DNA from: Chlorokybus atmophyticus
Lineage: Eukaryota > Streptophyta > Chlorokybophyceae > Chlorokybales > Chlorokybaceae
DNA length: 64,000 nucleotides
Direction of reading: 5' to 3'
Assembly (NCBI GenBank): GCA_009103225.1
Contig: RHPI01001311.1
Span: 120,808-184,807 of the forward strand
In this document: one piece after another, positions 41,623 to 53,577 of the stretch
Numbering within the stretch: position 1 is the stretch's first letter
Layout: the number at the start of each line of letters is the position of its first letter
The notes under the pieces: generated by a model
What the model was told of the DNA's origin: nothing
Seen by the model: only the letters and a program-made list of their open reading frames with translations
Databases searched by the model: none
Made by a program: the position numbers and the translations under genes

Positions 41623-44600
41623 TCACACCACCTCGTACACGGCGATCCACTGCAGCACGGGGATGTGGCAAAAGGGGCATTCCACGCCTGTTGTTGACAC
41701 GCGGTCGACGGGCGACTTGGGCTGGAGGCTGTCGGCGCACGTCTTGCACACGGCGCGGTGGCCGCAAGGCACAGCCACACGCTCTGCCACGCGCTCCCAA
41801 CACACGAGACACGAACGACGCCTCATTGCAGCCGATTGCTCACCAGTCAATGGCTGCTCCTGCTCACAAGAAATGAACACACCATCAATGCCTGAAGCTG
41901 CCACCACAAACAGAAACCATTTTCATGGAGTTACTGCATGCTAAGCCACAGCACAGAATGCACGACATACAACGTACACAACAGCAGAGTCGACACACGC
42001 ACACGTACGCGCACAAATGCATCATCACCACACCAAATCCATACCCGCACGGGTTGTGCTGGAGGGCGTGGCGGTGCCCACAGACTCATGGCATCAGCTG
42101 CGCTGAGCTGCGCAAGGGCCGAGTCTTCACTGATGCGCGAGGCCACGCCATGAACGCCGTTGCTCATTCCTCCAATGGTTCTGTTGAACACCGGGGAAGG
42201 CAGTTTCGAAAGCCTCTCGCCAACAATATGTCCACCATTGCCGAAAGTGGAAGGTTTATCATAAGGCTGCATTTGGGAAAGAAGGTCCGAAAGCCCGCCG
42301 TCGTCGCGCTCGTACATGTTGTGCGTGTGGCTGTTGCTAAGTTTGTTGTGTGCGCGGGCGTGTAACGAGTGCGGCTCGTGCATCTGAGCCCCGCTGAATG
42401 GACCGATCTTGTAGCGGCCGAACCTGCTATGGGCGACAGCCTCCTCCACATAACCAACATCATCCATGCTGTACCGCCCCGGCCTGTGAGGGTGATGTTG
42501 GGCGGCGTGGAGGTGAGCTCGCGCACCAAAGGTGGCGGAGAGGTCCACGTCGTACTCATCGACTGATCCACGCAGGGGCGGGCCAAATCCGCGCGGGGGC
42601 GGCATATGGGCGTTGCTGCTGCTGTTGTTGCCCATACCCAACATGTGCGGGCGGAAGGCGTACGGCGATGGCGGCTGGTGAGGAGATTGCTGATGCTGCG
42701 GAGGTGGCAGCTCAGAACGCGGCACTGCCAGCCTCACTTCAATCTGCGATATGATGAGTTAAGAGAATATTAAGCACGCTGTGCACACAAACACAACACC
42801 CATCAACACCACAGCAGCCATGCACATATGCGCACACAAAAGCATGAACACATACCCGCTTCCCGTCCAGCGGGAGAAACTGGCGCTTGAGGGCCTCCAT
42901 GGCGGAGTGGTCATGGACAAAGGTAATGAAGCCAAACCCACGCGACTGGCCGGTCTCATGGTTGCACATGACAGTGGCGGACTTCACTTCACCGTACTCT
43001 TGCTCAAAGAAGTTCTTGAAAGCCTCTGCACAAAGGGGACAAAACAGTGTGCATCACTTTGTGTGCGTGTCCGAGAGAAAGAGAGCAAACGCAATCGAAC
43101 GTGGGCCGGCCACACTTACCATCATCCACCCAGTGAGGGAGACCACCCACAAAGATTTTCGCACGCTCAGACCGCGTGCGCACAGACAAGTAATGCGGAT
43201 GCTCGCCGACAATCGCTCCAAGGTTCTGCATAGATATCAGACATCATCAACCAATGCCTGCACAAGTACAACGGTGCAGAAACCCACCAACCCCGCTGGA
43301 CGTGCCATGCAGACAGTGCCGCACACAAACATGCACGCACACGAGCGCATGCATGCAGACGGACCTGATGTTGTTGGGCACTGTTGCCGGCAGACAGAGG
43401 GCGATTGGTGACGCCTGACAGGCCGCTGGCCGTGAGAGGCTGGAAGGCGGAGGAGTCGAGAGACATGCTCGGGTGGTGGTTGTGGTGTCCATCCAACATC
43501 TGTGGGACCGGGAAGCCGGGAGGAGGAGCGCCCGATGCGCCAACGGGAGCTCCTGGCGCAGGGTACTTGGGGCCCGGAGCATTGCGAAGCTCCTCCAGAC
43601 CATGGGCAAACTACATGGTAGACATTGCGCCAGTCAGAACGTCAGTAAGCACTGAATTCAAGAAAGTGCACGCGCACGCACACACACCTGGCAAGAGTCG
43701 CCAAGAGCGCATCCGCCCACGCTGGCGTAGCGAGTGCAGAGCTTGGTTTTGTACTTTGGCAGGGTTCGCGCCACACCCATTTGCACATGCGGCTCGTGCC
43801 CAAGACCAACTGGCCAACACCAATACCAGAGTCAGTCAGTCAGTCACATCACATCAACCAGCATGTCATCAAACAGTCCCCTACCTTCGCAATTGTGTTC
43901 CGCGCCATTGGTGTCGCAGATGCCATTGTTGGCTAAAGGATGGCGCACGGAAGACGGCGGCGTGCGCAGCTCTTCCTCACCATGCGCAAAGCAGCACTTA
44001 GAGCCGAAGGGGCACCCGCCCGTCACAGCGTGGTAGCGGCACAGACGCGTGCGGTAGCTGCTGCTGTGGCGGTAACCCTTCGCACCGCCACCCGCCGCAA
44101 GAAAATCCGCAGCTCCAGGCTCTTGCTCCAGAAACAACTGCAACACAACAGCAGTGGTACTTAGCGCACAGCAGTAATTACACGCACAGGCATGCTTGCG
44201 CATGCACACCCACATGTACACACATGCATACGTGAGCGCGCACGCACAGCTCTGTGTATGCACACATACACATAGTTGGCTTGTAATTGTTGGACAAACC
44301 TTGAGTGCTTCATTACTGTTTGGTGAATGTCCCCCATGCGAGCCGTTGACAGCACCCGGGCCCCACTGCAGCCATGCCGGCTGTGACAAACACAAGACGC
44401 GTCAGGAAATCGATACAGTGATTACAAGAAAACGTCACGCTTACCATTTCAGCACCAGGTTTTTGCGGCCCGACATCAAAGGCAAAGTGGTCTCCAAGCT
44501 GCGTGTTGAAGCGAGAGTCACTTCACAAGTCCACATGACAAAAAGTTGTGTAATTGACAGAACTGGTCTCTCTCACCTGAGCTGATGTCGCAGAAAACGA

Positions 44601-44642
44601 CAAACCCTCCTCCGTGTTATGATCCAGGCCCACGTCTTTCAT
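41623..44642 (-). CDS. Tandem CCCH - RRM - RING RNA-binding protein
   Basis: Ten predicted exons: 44642..44577, 44498..44445, 44380..44300, 44137..43885, 43809..43688, 43610..43365, 43225..43120, 43025..42856, 42743..42045 and 41859..41623 (677 residues). Two C-x8-C-x5-C-x3-H fingers of TTP type lie at Cys100-His119 (RLCRYHAVTGGCPFGSKC) and Cys176-His195 (KLCTRYASVGGCALGDSC). Both are followed by F-A-H-G-x-E-E-L-R. An RRM follows (KIFVGGL at about 297, RGFGFITF as RNP1), then about 220 residues of Pro/His/Asn-rich linker, then a C-terminal C3HC4 RING (CLVC...CGHRAVCKTC...CPFC, about 616-657). TTP-type fingers bind AU-rich mRNA, and RING domains usually recruit E2 ubiquitin enzymes. The last splice junction is the least certain. 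The start may have a 5' UTR exon upstream. Confidence 0.82.
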
Positions 44643-47600
44643 CGCTGCGACAATGAACACAAAGCAAGTGAGGACTCGCAATAGGGTGCCAAGCATGCTG
44701 CCATCCACTGAACTGTTCTACAACCGTGTAACAGTGGCATGTGCGTGATGGGTGTGTACATGTATGTGTACAACGTGTACCCACACATATATACACCGCT
44801 GCAGGTATGAGCAGGAGCTGCTGGCAGCACAAGCATGACCATAGACACGCAATACGTACACGCAAACAGAGCGAGAGCATTGTGTTTGCTGGAGCTCAAG
44901 CGTACTCAAAGAAAAGCCATGACAGGAAGCATGAGCGTGTATGAAACGATTGACAACATGGACAGTCAATGTACACCTGGCCGACGCTTGGGGCCTGGCA
45001 TGCACTGTTGGCATTGCACGCTGACTGCCAGTTGAGCTGGCCACACCTAAAAGCAAGCACAGCATGGCTCACCTGATGGCCTGTGACCAAGCGATGTGGC
45101 CATTCAACGCCCCGAACCAGCCCAAAGCAGCCCGGCCCAGACCAGCACAACCTGGTCCAGCCCAGGGGCCAAGTCAGCTCGCAGGCGTCGGTGGCCACCA
45201 CCAGCAGCAGGAGTGCGCACACTCACGTCCGCCCCTTCCAGCGCTACCGCCGGCGGCGTCTCCACAAGCACGCCCGCTGCATGACCACCGCCACCGGTTG
45301 AAGCCACCCAAGCACTGGCTACCAGGGACAACCCAGCTCCCCCTCAGCCTGGTCCTCCTTCACCTCCTCGCTCACCACGCCCCGCAGCTTGCATTGCCAC
45401 CCGCCGCCAGCATCACACGACCCCCCATCATGGCCGACCACACGCTCCTCCTCCCCCACCTGCTTGTCCACCTCCTCCTCCACCAACAAGGCCGCCGCCG
45501 CCGCCGCCTCGCCGTCACTTCGCCTTTGCCGCGCGCTTTGCCACACTTCCAGGTTAACCCCACAAAACCCTAACCGAGCACACACGTTACGCTCACATAA
45601 TTGTGCGTCGAAAGTCTCAACGTTTCGACTCGAACCGCTGCTGCTGTGACGTTATGAGTGGTTGTTCTTGGTTTGGTTTGGCCATGCATTGCGCCGACAA
45701 GGCTCAAGGTCGGTTAAGAGAGAGCTGCTGTTCAGTGCAGCTCAGTGCAGATATTGTTTTCTCTGTCCGTCGCGTTCCCCGCGGCTCGGTGCGAGTCCTT
45801 TATTGAAGCCCTATCCGTCATTGCCTTCTCATGACTGTTACAAGACCTTATCAAGAGGACCCAATGAGGCGCTGTGCAGTGCTTGAGGCTCAACAAAGCC
45901 TCTGTTCAACCCCATTGAGCCCAATTTAATGAGCTCGTTTTATCCAAAACCCCAACTGTAACTGCTGCCGACTTCATAAGAGAATTCACCACAAGACATC
46001 CTTTCATTACATGAGCAACCATCGGTCGCGACAAGGCTACAACGCTACGGGCTACATGGGGAGGGGCTGACGTGTGACTCGGCACAAAAAAGAAGGCAAT
46101 AACGCAGCCACACGCGACAACAACGCCTTCTGCAACGCTACAACTAGACCAGCTACGCTAACTCTGCCTTGCAAATTATGAAAGTATTGACGATGAAGTG
46201 CGTAAACATGCATGGATTTTCCCGCCCAAAAGTTCCTCAGTTTAACCGTCGTCCCCCGCGCCGCGCTCCGCCCGCGGCTCGCAGTGGTACGCATGCATTG
46301 ACAGGCGGGGGTATGGTACGGTAGGCTTTGACAGAGCCCTTCTGACAGGCCAAAAGTCTGATGTGACATTGTCGGTTGAGGTTGAAAAATGCGGTACCAT
46401 CGCTATAGAGAATGTGCATACGCATGCAGAATGGACACATGGTTCCCGAGCGGGTTTTCACTCATGCGTTCGTGCTATCGTGAACACGCATTGGATTAAC
46501 CTTCATACTTTATTGGATGCAAGTTGTTGTGCTTGTCTCAGCAAAATTGAGTGCGTGTGTCATAAAAATGCAGCTTGCTTAGGTATTAAGATGTTTGTGT
46601 ACGTGTATTTGCTTAGTCAAGGTGATTGAGTAACTTGTGAACAATTCGCGAGTCATCGTGATCATGTCAAAACATGCATGTTTAAAGGAACGCGCATGCA
46701 CATGCGCAAGCACTCAATTGACGATGTGGTGTTGACATTTAGCGTACAAGTAGAATTACATTATGTATAGCGGCTGTTTCAGATAAGACTAATGTAAAAA
46801 GTCCAAACAGCTTGTTGGTACAATCTTATATAGAGCACATAATAGCTGCGCTATGCACGCTCAAAGATGGTGTGCAAGTCGCAAATGTGATTATCTTCGT
46901 ATCAATGGCATGCTTGTTGCTGCGAACGCAATGGAAGCATTGATATTTGCAATGAAATGCAACACAAGACACTTGCAAAGACGCAAAATAAGTGGCACCC
47001 ATGCTGCCTAATACATAAATGATTGCGGAATTATTTACTATAAACGTATCCCGTATGTGACAATAGTACAAAAATTATTTCAACCCGCTATAGCTTTGGG
47101 AAAACACTTAACCCGCATTATATATATTGTTTACTACTACATATATAAAGCGGTGCAAAACAACAATGGCATAAGTGCAATCATTATTGGTATCTGCATT
47201 ATTGGTATTATGCGTATTTATGGCACGAATGTGGTCATAATTGAAGGCGCACAGCGTGATTTGGTGCCACGCAACTGGTTGCATTCCTCCGATCACTAAG
47301 CTGATATTATGCGGAGTGCCACCACTTTGGACAATAAGGGAATATGCAAGCATTGCTTGCTATCAGCAAGGTCATTCATACGACATGCAGCATCACATTG
47401 ACAGAATGTTAAAGGGATGGCAATTGTTTCACCAGTCAACCACAATTGCTCAAGGCTCAAGCTGCATTGATGTAGACTCTGAAGCGGCGGCACATTTGAG
47501 TTGCAAACCAAGCTTACAACTATTGCAATCAAGTACGCTTACAACTTACATCAGTTCAGCAAGCGCTTGTAGCATTAATAATAGCGGAGCTGCCTGGTGG

Positions 47601-47699
47601 TCATCAACACCCTATACAGCTCAAACCAACCTTGTAGTAACTCGCTACTAGTTACACAGTCAACAAGCCACATGGAGGTGATTGCTCTAGCGTATCAGC
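44643..47699. other. Intergenic; GC-rich 45.0-45.6 kb, AT-rich after 46.4 kb
   Basis: On the minus strand, 45.1-45.58 kb has open frames rich in Ala, Glu and Gly with donor-like sites. These could be 5' exons of the CCCH/RRM/RING gene or of an unrelated gene, but no consistent join was found. Downstream DNA to 47.7 kb is AT-rich and has no recognised feature. Confidence 0.35.
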
Positions 47700-48700
47700 T
47701 TCTTATGCATCCTCTGACATTGGCATGACATCGCTGTTGGCTACTCGCGCCTGACGTGCCTGTATAAGCATTTGTTGCCAACGAGTGAATGAGGGAAATT
47801 TATTGTGCCATTCGGCTGCAGGGCAGTGCAGGGCTGCTGAGGCTGACAGGGGAACTGCGTGCTGCCGGCCAAATAACACACGGTTGACCACCTTGTCGCA
47901 GGTAAATGCCATTGGCCATGCCGACATTGGCCATGTGCTTTGCTCCGCCTCTGAAATTCAGAAGCTAGCCGCTTGCAACGTGTTTATGTTCGCTCACATG
48001 ACATTTGGAGGACCACTCCCGGGTGATACATAAAAAGCTGCATGGCAAGATGCCTGTTGCCCAGCCTGCAAGACTCAAATGCGTTTATCAACATCTGAAG
48101 CTTTCTGCATACAAAGGAATATCTGTGGCATATTAACTTGGGGCATCGCTTCACCATTGCCACCATCTGTGCATGATCAACAGCAAAAATGATTTGCCAG
48201 GCAGCAAAGGTTTCAGCCACCACCTCTAATCTATGGTTGAGCACTGGTCGAGCATTGCGCAGCAACATGTGAAGGTCCTTATCATCGATGCGTAAGGCGT
48301 CTTGGATTTTGAAAGGTTTTCGCAAGACTCTCTAGAGCGCGCTTTGAAAGTGTAATCTGTGCCAGTGCCGTCGAGCTTGCACCAGAAATTAACTTCCCCA
48401 ATTGCATAACCCGCAAGCTCATCCACAAGCACCCTACAATCACAGTCTGAGACAGCTAACACACTGTACCTCTCGTCGCTCCAGTTCTTTGTAATTGCGA
48501 AAAAGCAACCTAGTCTTGCCTTGCGCAACAAAACACGTCACTCATCGCTGAGGAAGAGACAGCCCCTCCCAAAACCGTTGCACGTCTTGCTGCTTAGCTT
48601 TTGACCATGGGGCAAATTGAGGCCCACCCGTGCGCCTGTATGACAGCTGGCAAACAGACAATGTTAGGTGGGGCAGCGCCGACAGCTTCAACTTGTAAAC
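47700..48700 (-). pseudogene. Frameshifted remnant, possibly mTERF-like
   Basis: Coding-like segments lie in successive, different frames on the minus strand: a piece with FAPWSKAKQQDVQRFWEGL (about 48.6 kb), one with KARLGCFFAITKNWSDERY to GYAIGEVNFWCKLDG (48.53-48.33 kb), one with DALRIDDKDLHMLLRNARPVL and VKRCPKLICHRYSFVCRKL (48.32-47.98 kb), and a last piece with FTCDKVVNRVLF (47.93-47.7 kb). No splice sites explain the shifts. The regular helical pattern with 'CPKL' and 'HPGVV' after about 30-residue spacing resembles mTERF repeats, which are organellar nucleic-acid binders. The family assignment is tentative; the decay is clearer. Confidence 0.45.
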
Positions 48701-49121
48701 AAGCAATAGCATGCGCTTAAGCAGCAGCTTAACACCTTGCTGCTTTTGTCAACAGCATCACTTAAAGTTGTTGTGTCAGATGCATACCGCATAGTAAAAG
48801 CGCACTGTAGTTGCCTGCAACCAACCTTTGTTGAATGTATTGGCTGCATTTAATTCAATGTGAAAAACCAAGCTGTACAAAGAGTTGAGGAAGCAGGGTG
48901 CAACGATGCTGGCATCTCTCATGACGAGAGTGAGGGACATCATTGCTGCTGCTTTGCAAAACACAACCAATTTAGAAGTGCAAAAGCTTGGAAGACTTTC
49001 AGCAAGATTGACAAGCAGCTACTACTTAGACAGGTGTCTGCGCTTTGCAACTAGCAGTATGCACGCTGCCTCCACGTTAACCTATAGTACGCACTCGTAT
49101 TTGCGATGTGATAGTGCAACA
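48701..49121 (+). other. Short coding-like fragment, unassigned
   Basis: On the plus strand, 48.86-49.05 kb encodes KELRKQGATMLASLMTRV and a following helix-rich stretch. It is interrupted by stops upstream and truncated by the LTR at 49122. It may be part of the same decayed region. No family recognised. Confidence 0.3.
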
Positions 49122-49591
49122 TGTTGAGGACATTTTTGTATCCGGTCAGCTTGCCCGGCGGATAAGAATTGCCGCGAGAAGATTCAGGCGCGAGAAGGTG
49201 CCAGTCGAGAAAGATCCAGGCGAGGACTTCAGTCGAGAAGGTTCCAGGCGCGGATTCGAGTCCGGAGTCTGGAGACTTTCAGGCGCTATAGAAGAAACAT
49301 TATAGCTCGGTGGTTACATCATTGTATGGCGCGTGTCATAGCTTGTTGGAAAGCTCTTCAAAGTAGCTACGTGGTGCAAATAAGAGCGCAGGAATCGGTT
49401 TAGTGTAGAAGTCGTGGTCACTTCTAAAGTAGACAGGTGCAGAACTGGCGGGTATAACAGCCCGCGGTGTGACTTTGTTGTAATCCTTAAAAAGCCTTTT
49501 TGGATCAGCCTTGTGTGTATGCTCTGGTAGATTGTGTGTGCTTGTGCTTGCACCAACTCCATGCATGATCGATAGTGTCCAAATCTCAACA
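49122..49591 (+). mobile_element. Solo LTR of a copia-related family
   Basis: Begins TGTTGAG and ends CTCAACA, a perfect 7-bp terminal inverted repeat. Internally it shares blocks with the LTRs of the full copia element at 53943-58847, in the same order: AGCTTGTTGGAAAGCTCT, AACTGGCNGGTATAA...CAGCC/CAGC, and GTGTATGCTCTGGT. The remainder is too different for the same family. A target duplication could not be confirmed. Confidence 0.6.
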
Positions 49592-50133
49592 ACAACTTGT
49601 ACCAACATGGCCAACGCTTTAGCAAGAGGGTGGCCTTGACGAGCGGCGGTTGCCACCTTCATAAGACATCATATAACAATGCAAGCAGCTGTGAACTAAC
49701 CAATGCGAGTCTCAGAAAGCCTTGTGAATCTACATGCATTCTTGATTTAAAAAAACTCACAGGTTTGGCAACAAGACATACGTACGCGTTACATTGCCTT
49801 TGGTGATCCTTGGGCATGACTAGCTGTGGTTGACAAATGCACAAGTGCAATCTGTGGCACATATGGCCAACCGCTATTGCAAACTCAGCAGCTAAACGAA
49901 GCAGTGGCACCTCAAGCGATGTTGCAACGCGCGTGCACACGGCGCCTGCAGCAGAATCCGTTCTTGGCACAAGCCAGTTGTGCCGTCAGCGGCACCTGCC
50001 TTCAAGTTCTGCGAGCAGTTCTTCTCCCAATACGGCACAAGTCGCTTTGTGCCGGCAGAGGATCGTAAGTCACCATCTGTCAGCCGGCACAAGCTGGTTA
50101 CTGCCGCTGACGGGGCAAACTGCGTTGGGCCGA
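49592..50133. other. Region between solo LTR and minisatellite
   Basis: No gene recognised. Degenerate GCC/GGCAC-rich words from about 49.97 kb onwards look like decayed units of the minisatellite that follows. Confidence 0.4.
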
Positions 50134-50393
50134 CCTCGGCACAGCAGTACTTCTAACGTCTTCGGCACAGCAGCGCTTCTGCCATCTTCGGCACAGCTGC
50201 GACCCCACCGTCTTCGGCACAGCAGCGCTTCTGCCGTCTTCGGCACAGCAACGATCCTGCCTTTTTCGGCACAATAGCACTTCTGCCGACGTCGGCACAG
50301 CAGCGCTTCTGCCGACTTCGGCACAGCAGCGCTTCAACCGTCTTCGGCACAGTAGCACTTCTGCCGACGTCGGCACAGCAGCTGCAGCAGTCG
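50134..50393. repeat. 26-bp minisatellite, about 10 units
   Basis: Units of 26 bases, consensus close to CTTCGGCACAGCAGCG followed by CTTCTGCCGT, follow one another without spacing. Sequence differs between units, but unit length is constant. Cys/Arg-rich open frames on the minus strand arise from the repeat and are not taken as genes. Confidence 0.85.
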
Positions 50394-50779
50394 TGCCGTT
50401 GACGGCACAGCTCCTGGTGTGTCGACCTCGGTGGACCAGCAGTTATGCCGATAACGGCCCAGCCATTCATTCCAAAATTAGCAGCACAATATATCAGGCA
50501 TATGCAGGCAAATTGCAGGCAGTTTTCCTGGTAAAGAAATCTTAACCTCATATGGAGTTTACATTGTACCATGTACTCTTAACTAGTACTAGAATAGGCT
50601 CCAATTGTTTGCAAGAAGCTAACTGCTACCAGGAAGCTAACTGCTGGTAGCAAGCTAAACTGCTAGCAAGAAGTCAGACTTTTAGCAGGAAGCTAGACTA
50701 GCGGCTGCAAGGAAGCTGCATGGAAGCTAGACGGGTTGCTGCAAGAAAGATGAGCGAAGGTCTTCAGCTTGGTACCCAA
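50394..50779. other. Degenerate repeat and 3' flank of the SAM gene
   Basis: At 50.61-50.75 kb, loosely repeated words around GCAAGAAGCTAACTGCT and AGGAAGCTAGAC occur several times. Nothing else recognised. Confidence 0.5.
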
Positions 50780-53179
50780 TTATGGACCGGGTTGGCGCTT
50801 GGCTTGGCTATTCCAGTGCCAGCCATAGCGTGCTTCTCCAGAGTCATCCTGTACCAGCCAGCGCTTGTTGACTGCAAATGTAATAAGCATGAGACCGATC
50901 TGCGAGTCAGTGAACTTTGCAAGCAGATGGTCCTCCTTCGGCAGCCTCCCAATCTGCGTCCCGTATGTCCCCCTCCAGGAAGTGTACACCTCCAGCAAGC
51001 TCTCGCGGTTGGGAACATTGGCGCAAAAGGTATTGCAGCAGATGCCAGCCAAGTGCATGAGGTGGTCAGAGCAACGATTGATCTGCAAGCAAGAATTGTT
51101 ACAAGTGTGCATCATGCAAGCATGCTGCACACGTTACAACCCACTGCAACGTTCTTACCCTCTGATTGATGTCATGCTGGTCTTCTGGCTGCACGCGCTT
51201 GTCAACCACGAGCGCGCACGCATCTTGGGGTGACTTCTGCAATGCACTCGCCTGAAGAGCAGTCTGAGCAAGGGCAGACTGCAGACGGGGCTACCAAGGA
51301 TGCAGGCCAAGCACAACTGCGTCCCTGCATCACTCAAGCAGCCGCATTAGTGCATGTCACGCATATAATCTTCCTTGCAGTTACGCTTGCAATGTGCTGT
51401 GCCGCAGCACACACTCTACTACGCTCACCAAGATATTGCTGCACAAGTGCTCGTCCCCGGTCAGCTGGCCAGCATACCCGTCCGTGTCACGTACTGGCAT
51501 GTAGACGCGTTGATCACCGATACCCTTGGCGTTGTACCACTCCAGCACCTTCACTTTGTAGCTGCGCCAAGGAGTCTCTTGCTCAAGCACCTCCAGTACT
51601 TGACCGCGCCCAACAGCCACAACCCTGCGGCTGCTGCTGCCGCTGGTGCTTGCAGCATCTCCTGCGGGTCTGCAGCACCAGCCGCATATGAATTCCTTAC
51701 GAGTGCGGGTGCAAAGCCTTGTGCAAGAGGATAAATGGCGTACCTGAAAGCCACCCAGTCCTCACGCAGCTGCGCTTGAGAAGGCGGCTCAGCAGTCAAC
51801 AAGGCAAGCAGCACAGCATTTTGGCTGGAGGGAAAGTCTGCAACGGTGAAATGTGGGCCAAGCCCGTAGTCTGTGCGCGAGCGGCGTGGAGCTGGCTCCT
51901 CTGCGTCAGCGCGCTTCTCAGCGCGTGCAGCGCGCATCTTCCCCTTGCGCTGCTCACGGGTCAAGCCCACCGTTTCGCCTGGCGTTAATGCATGGCCCCG
52001 TCTTGCATTATCCATAAACCTTAGGATTTGCTCACGAATCCATTCTGCAAACAAGAGGCAGTGAGCAGTCATTCTGCAGGAAGCACAAGACATCTGGCAG
52101 GTGGCATATAAACGCACATGCACATAGGCAGACGCATATTACTTACTTGCAGGCCAGCGCAATGTTTGTCCGTTGATCTCCAGCGGAGTGTGATTCTGCA
52201 TTACATCCGCCACCACCTCCTCCCTCATATCATAATCTGGGCCGGCCCGATGGAAGCTCCTGCCAACACAGTGGTCTGGGAACTTGGCCCACAGCTTCTC
52301 CTTTAGAAGCTTGCGGTTGTCCTCCTGTGTTCTCCACTGTGTCTCGTCCTTCTTCTTCAAGTAAGCTTGCCCATTTAGCTTCAGTCCCCTAGGCTTGTCA
52401 TCGACAAAGGCAAAGCACTTATCCTCCAGCTTTGCCTTCTTAACTGCCTCTGACTCGTCTTCGAAGTTAACTTCATCAACAGCTCCTGCGCACAAGGCCA
52501 ACAGTCAGCGCATGGCACTTGCAAAAGAGAGCAAAGCAAGCAGAGCTTTAGCCAAGCTGCAGCTTCAGCTCAGTTGCGGCTTGGCTAACGCTGTTGCTTG
52601 ACTGAAGCTGCAGACCGAAGCGTACAAAATACAGCAAGTAGAGCTTCACCCAACCTACCACTCCAGCTAAACTGCAGCTGCGGCTTGGCTGAGGCTCTGC
52701 TTGGTAGAAAGCCGATATGCAGCTTTTACTCAAGCTGCAGCTCCAGCCAAGCCGCAGGTTCAATTAGAGTTGTAGTTTTAGCTTGACTGAAGCTGCAGAC
52801 CAAAGCACACCAATGAGCAAGCAGAGTTTCAGCTGCAGGAGCAATTAAGTTGCACCAGCAGCTTGGCAGCAGACTAGTTGAAAGCAAGCACACCTGTGTC
52901 CCCAGGTTGTGCTCCCGCCTCGTCTTGCTCCTCTTCATCTTCATCTTGCAACCTCGGCTCATCCCTGTTCAACTTCTGCACGTCTTCAAGGATCCGCGAA
53001 GCAATGCTCAGCCTAGATGTGATCTGTGCAAGAATTTCTGCTGAGAGGCTGTAGTAAGCTTCTCCATCAATCTCTTCCTCCTTGAACTTCTCCGCTATTG
53101 CTTGTGCACTTGGAACCCCTCTCAACAATTTAGCTACCCGTTTGGAGATAAGCTCAACGCTCATCCTATACACTGACAT
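50780..53179 (-). CDS. SAM-domain protein of unknown function
   Basis: Six predicted exons with matching phases: 53179..52894, 52485..52147, 52044..51744, 51624..51429, 51278..51159 and 51082..50780 (514 residues). Residues about 12-62 fit a SAM domain: VAKLLRGV...IAEKFKEEEIDGEAYYSLS...ILEDVQKLN. An acidic stretch, then a Lys-rich region follow. A small domain with QETPWRSYKVKVLEWY sits in exon 4, and the C-terminal half (LEVYTSWRGTYGTQIGRL, ITFAVNKRWLVQDDSGE) belongs to no family I recognise. The first intron (52486-52893) is made of degenerate CAAGCTGCAGCTTCAGC-like repeats. The start Met is the best in-frame candidate, but an upstream exon is possible. Its divergent neighbour is the BED-finger gene. 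SAM domains mediate protein or RNA binding; the role here is unknown. Confidence 0.65.
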
Positions 53180-53577
53180 TGTGCTTGAGAGCAGCACACA
53201 ACTTTGCAGCTTGGTAGCAGCTAGAAACAGCTTCCAGCACCGCAACCTAGCAAGTAGGCTCGGAAACGCCAAGACGCAAAACAGTCAACCACCGATTTCA
53301 CTCCCGCCACCACCTTCACTACCGCCACCTCCGCCGCCGCCACCGCCGCCGCCGAAGCACTGCGGACAGCTGTGCTTCTTCGGAGTCTTACTGCGCAGAA
53401 GTCAGCTGCGCACAAGTTAGGGTAGGGTTAGGGTTAGGGTTAGGATTCCTGAGTAATAAATAGCCACAGCAGCATACATAGGACATACAACGGCTATTCC
53501 TGTGTGTGGCGGCGGCGTGCTTGGTGGCCTCGGTTTGTGAAGCGTTGAGCTGTTGCAGCGTATTGAGCATAGCAAGC
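53180..53577. promoter_or_regulatory. Divergent intergenic region, likely shared promoter
   Basis: About 400 bp separate the predicted starts of the SAM gene (-) and the BED gene (+). It holds a run of CCG/CCA/CTC triplets (about 53305-53360) and the telomere-type repeat at 53417-53444. No TATA-like element was identified with confidence. Confidence 0.4.
53417..53444 (+). repeat. Interstitial TTAGGG telomere-type repeat
   Basis: About four and a half TTAGGG units, one missing a base (TTAGGGTAGGGTTAGGG then GTTAGGGTTAGG). It lies inside the divergent spacer, with unique sequence on both sides, so it is not a chromosome end. Confidence 0.85.

Noticed and set aside
41860-41907. An earlier start for the RING exon of the CCCH/RRM/RING gene
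   Set aside because: The acceptor at 41891 needs a weaker upstream donor to keep phase. The acceptor at 41859 fits the strong CGG|GTATGG donor.
50098-50572. Cys/Arg-rich open frames over the minisatellite
   Set aside because: The repeat period is 26 bases, so apparent proteins arise from the repeat and change frame with each unit.
51551-52123. Read-through of SAM-gene exon 3 into an Ala-rich frame ending at 51551
   Set aside because: A splice from AG|GTACGC to CCGCAG restores the frame with clearly better coding sequence downstream.
53417-53444. A chromosome end
   Set aside because: Only a few TTAGGG units, with unique gene-containing DNA on both sides.
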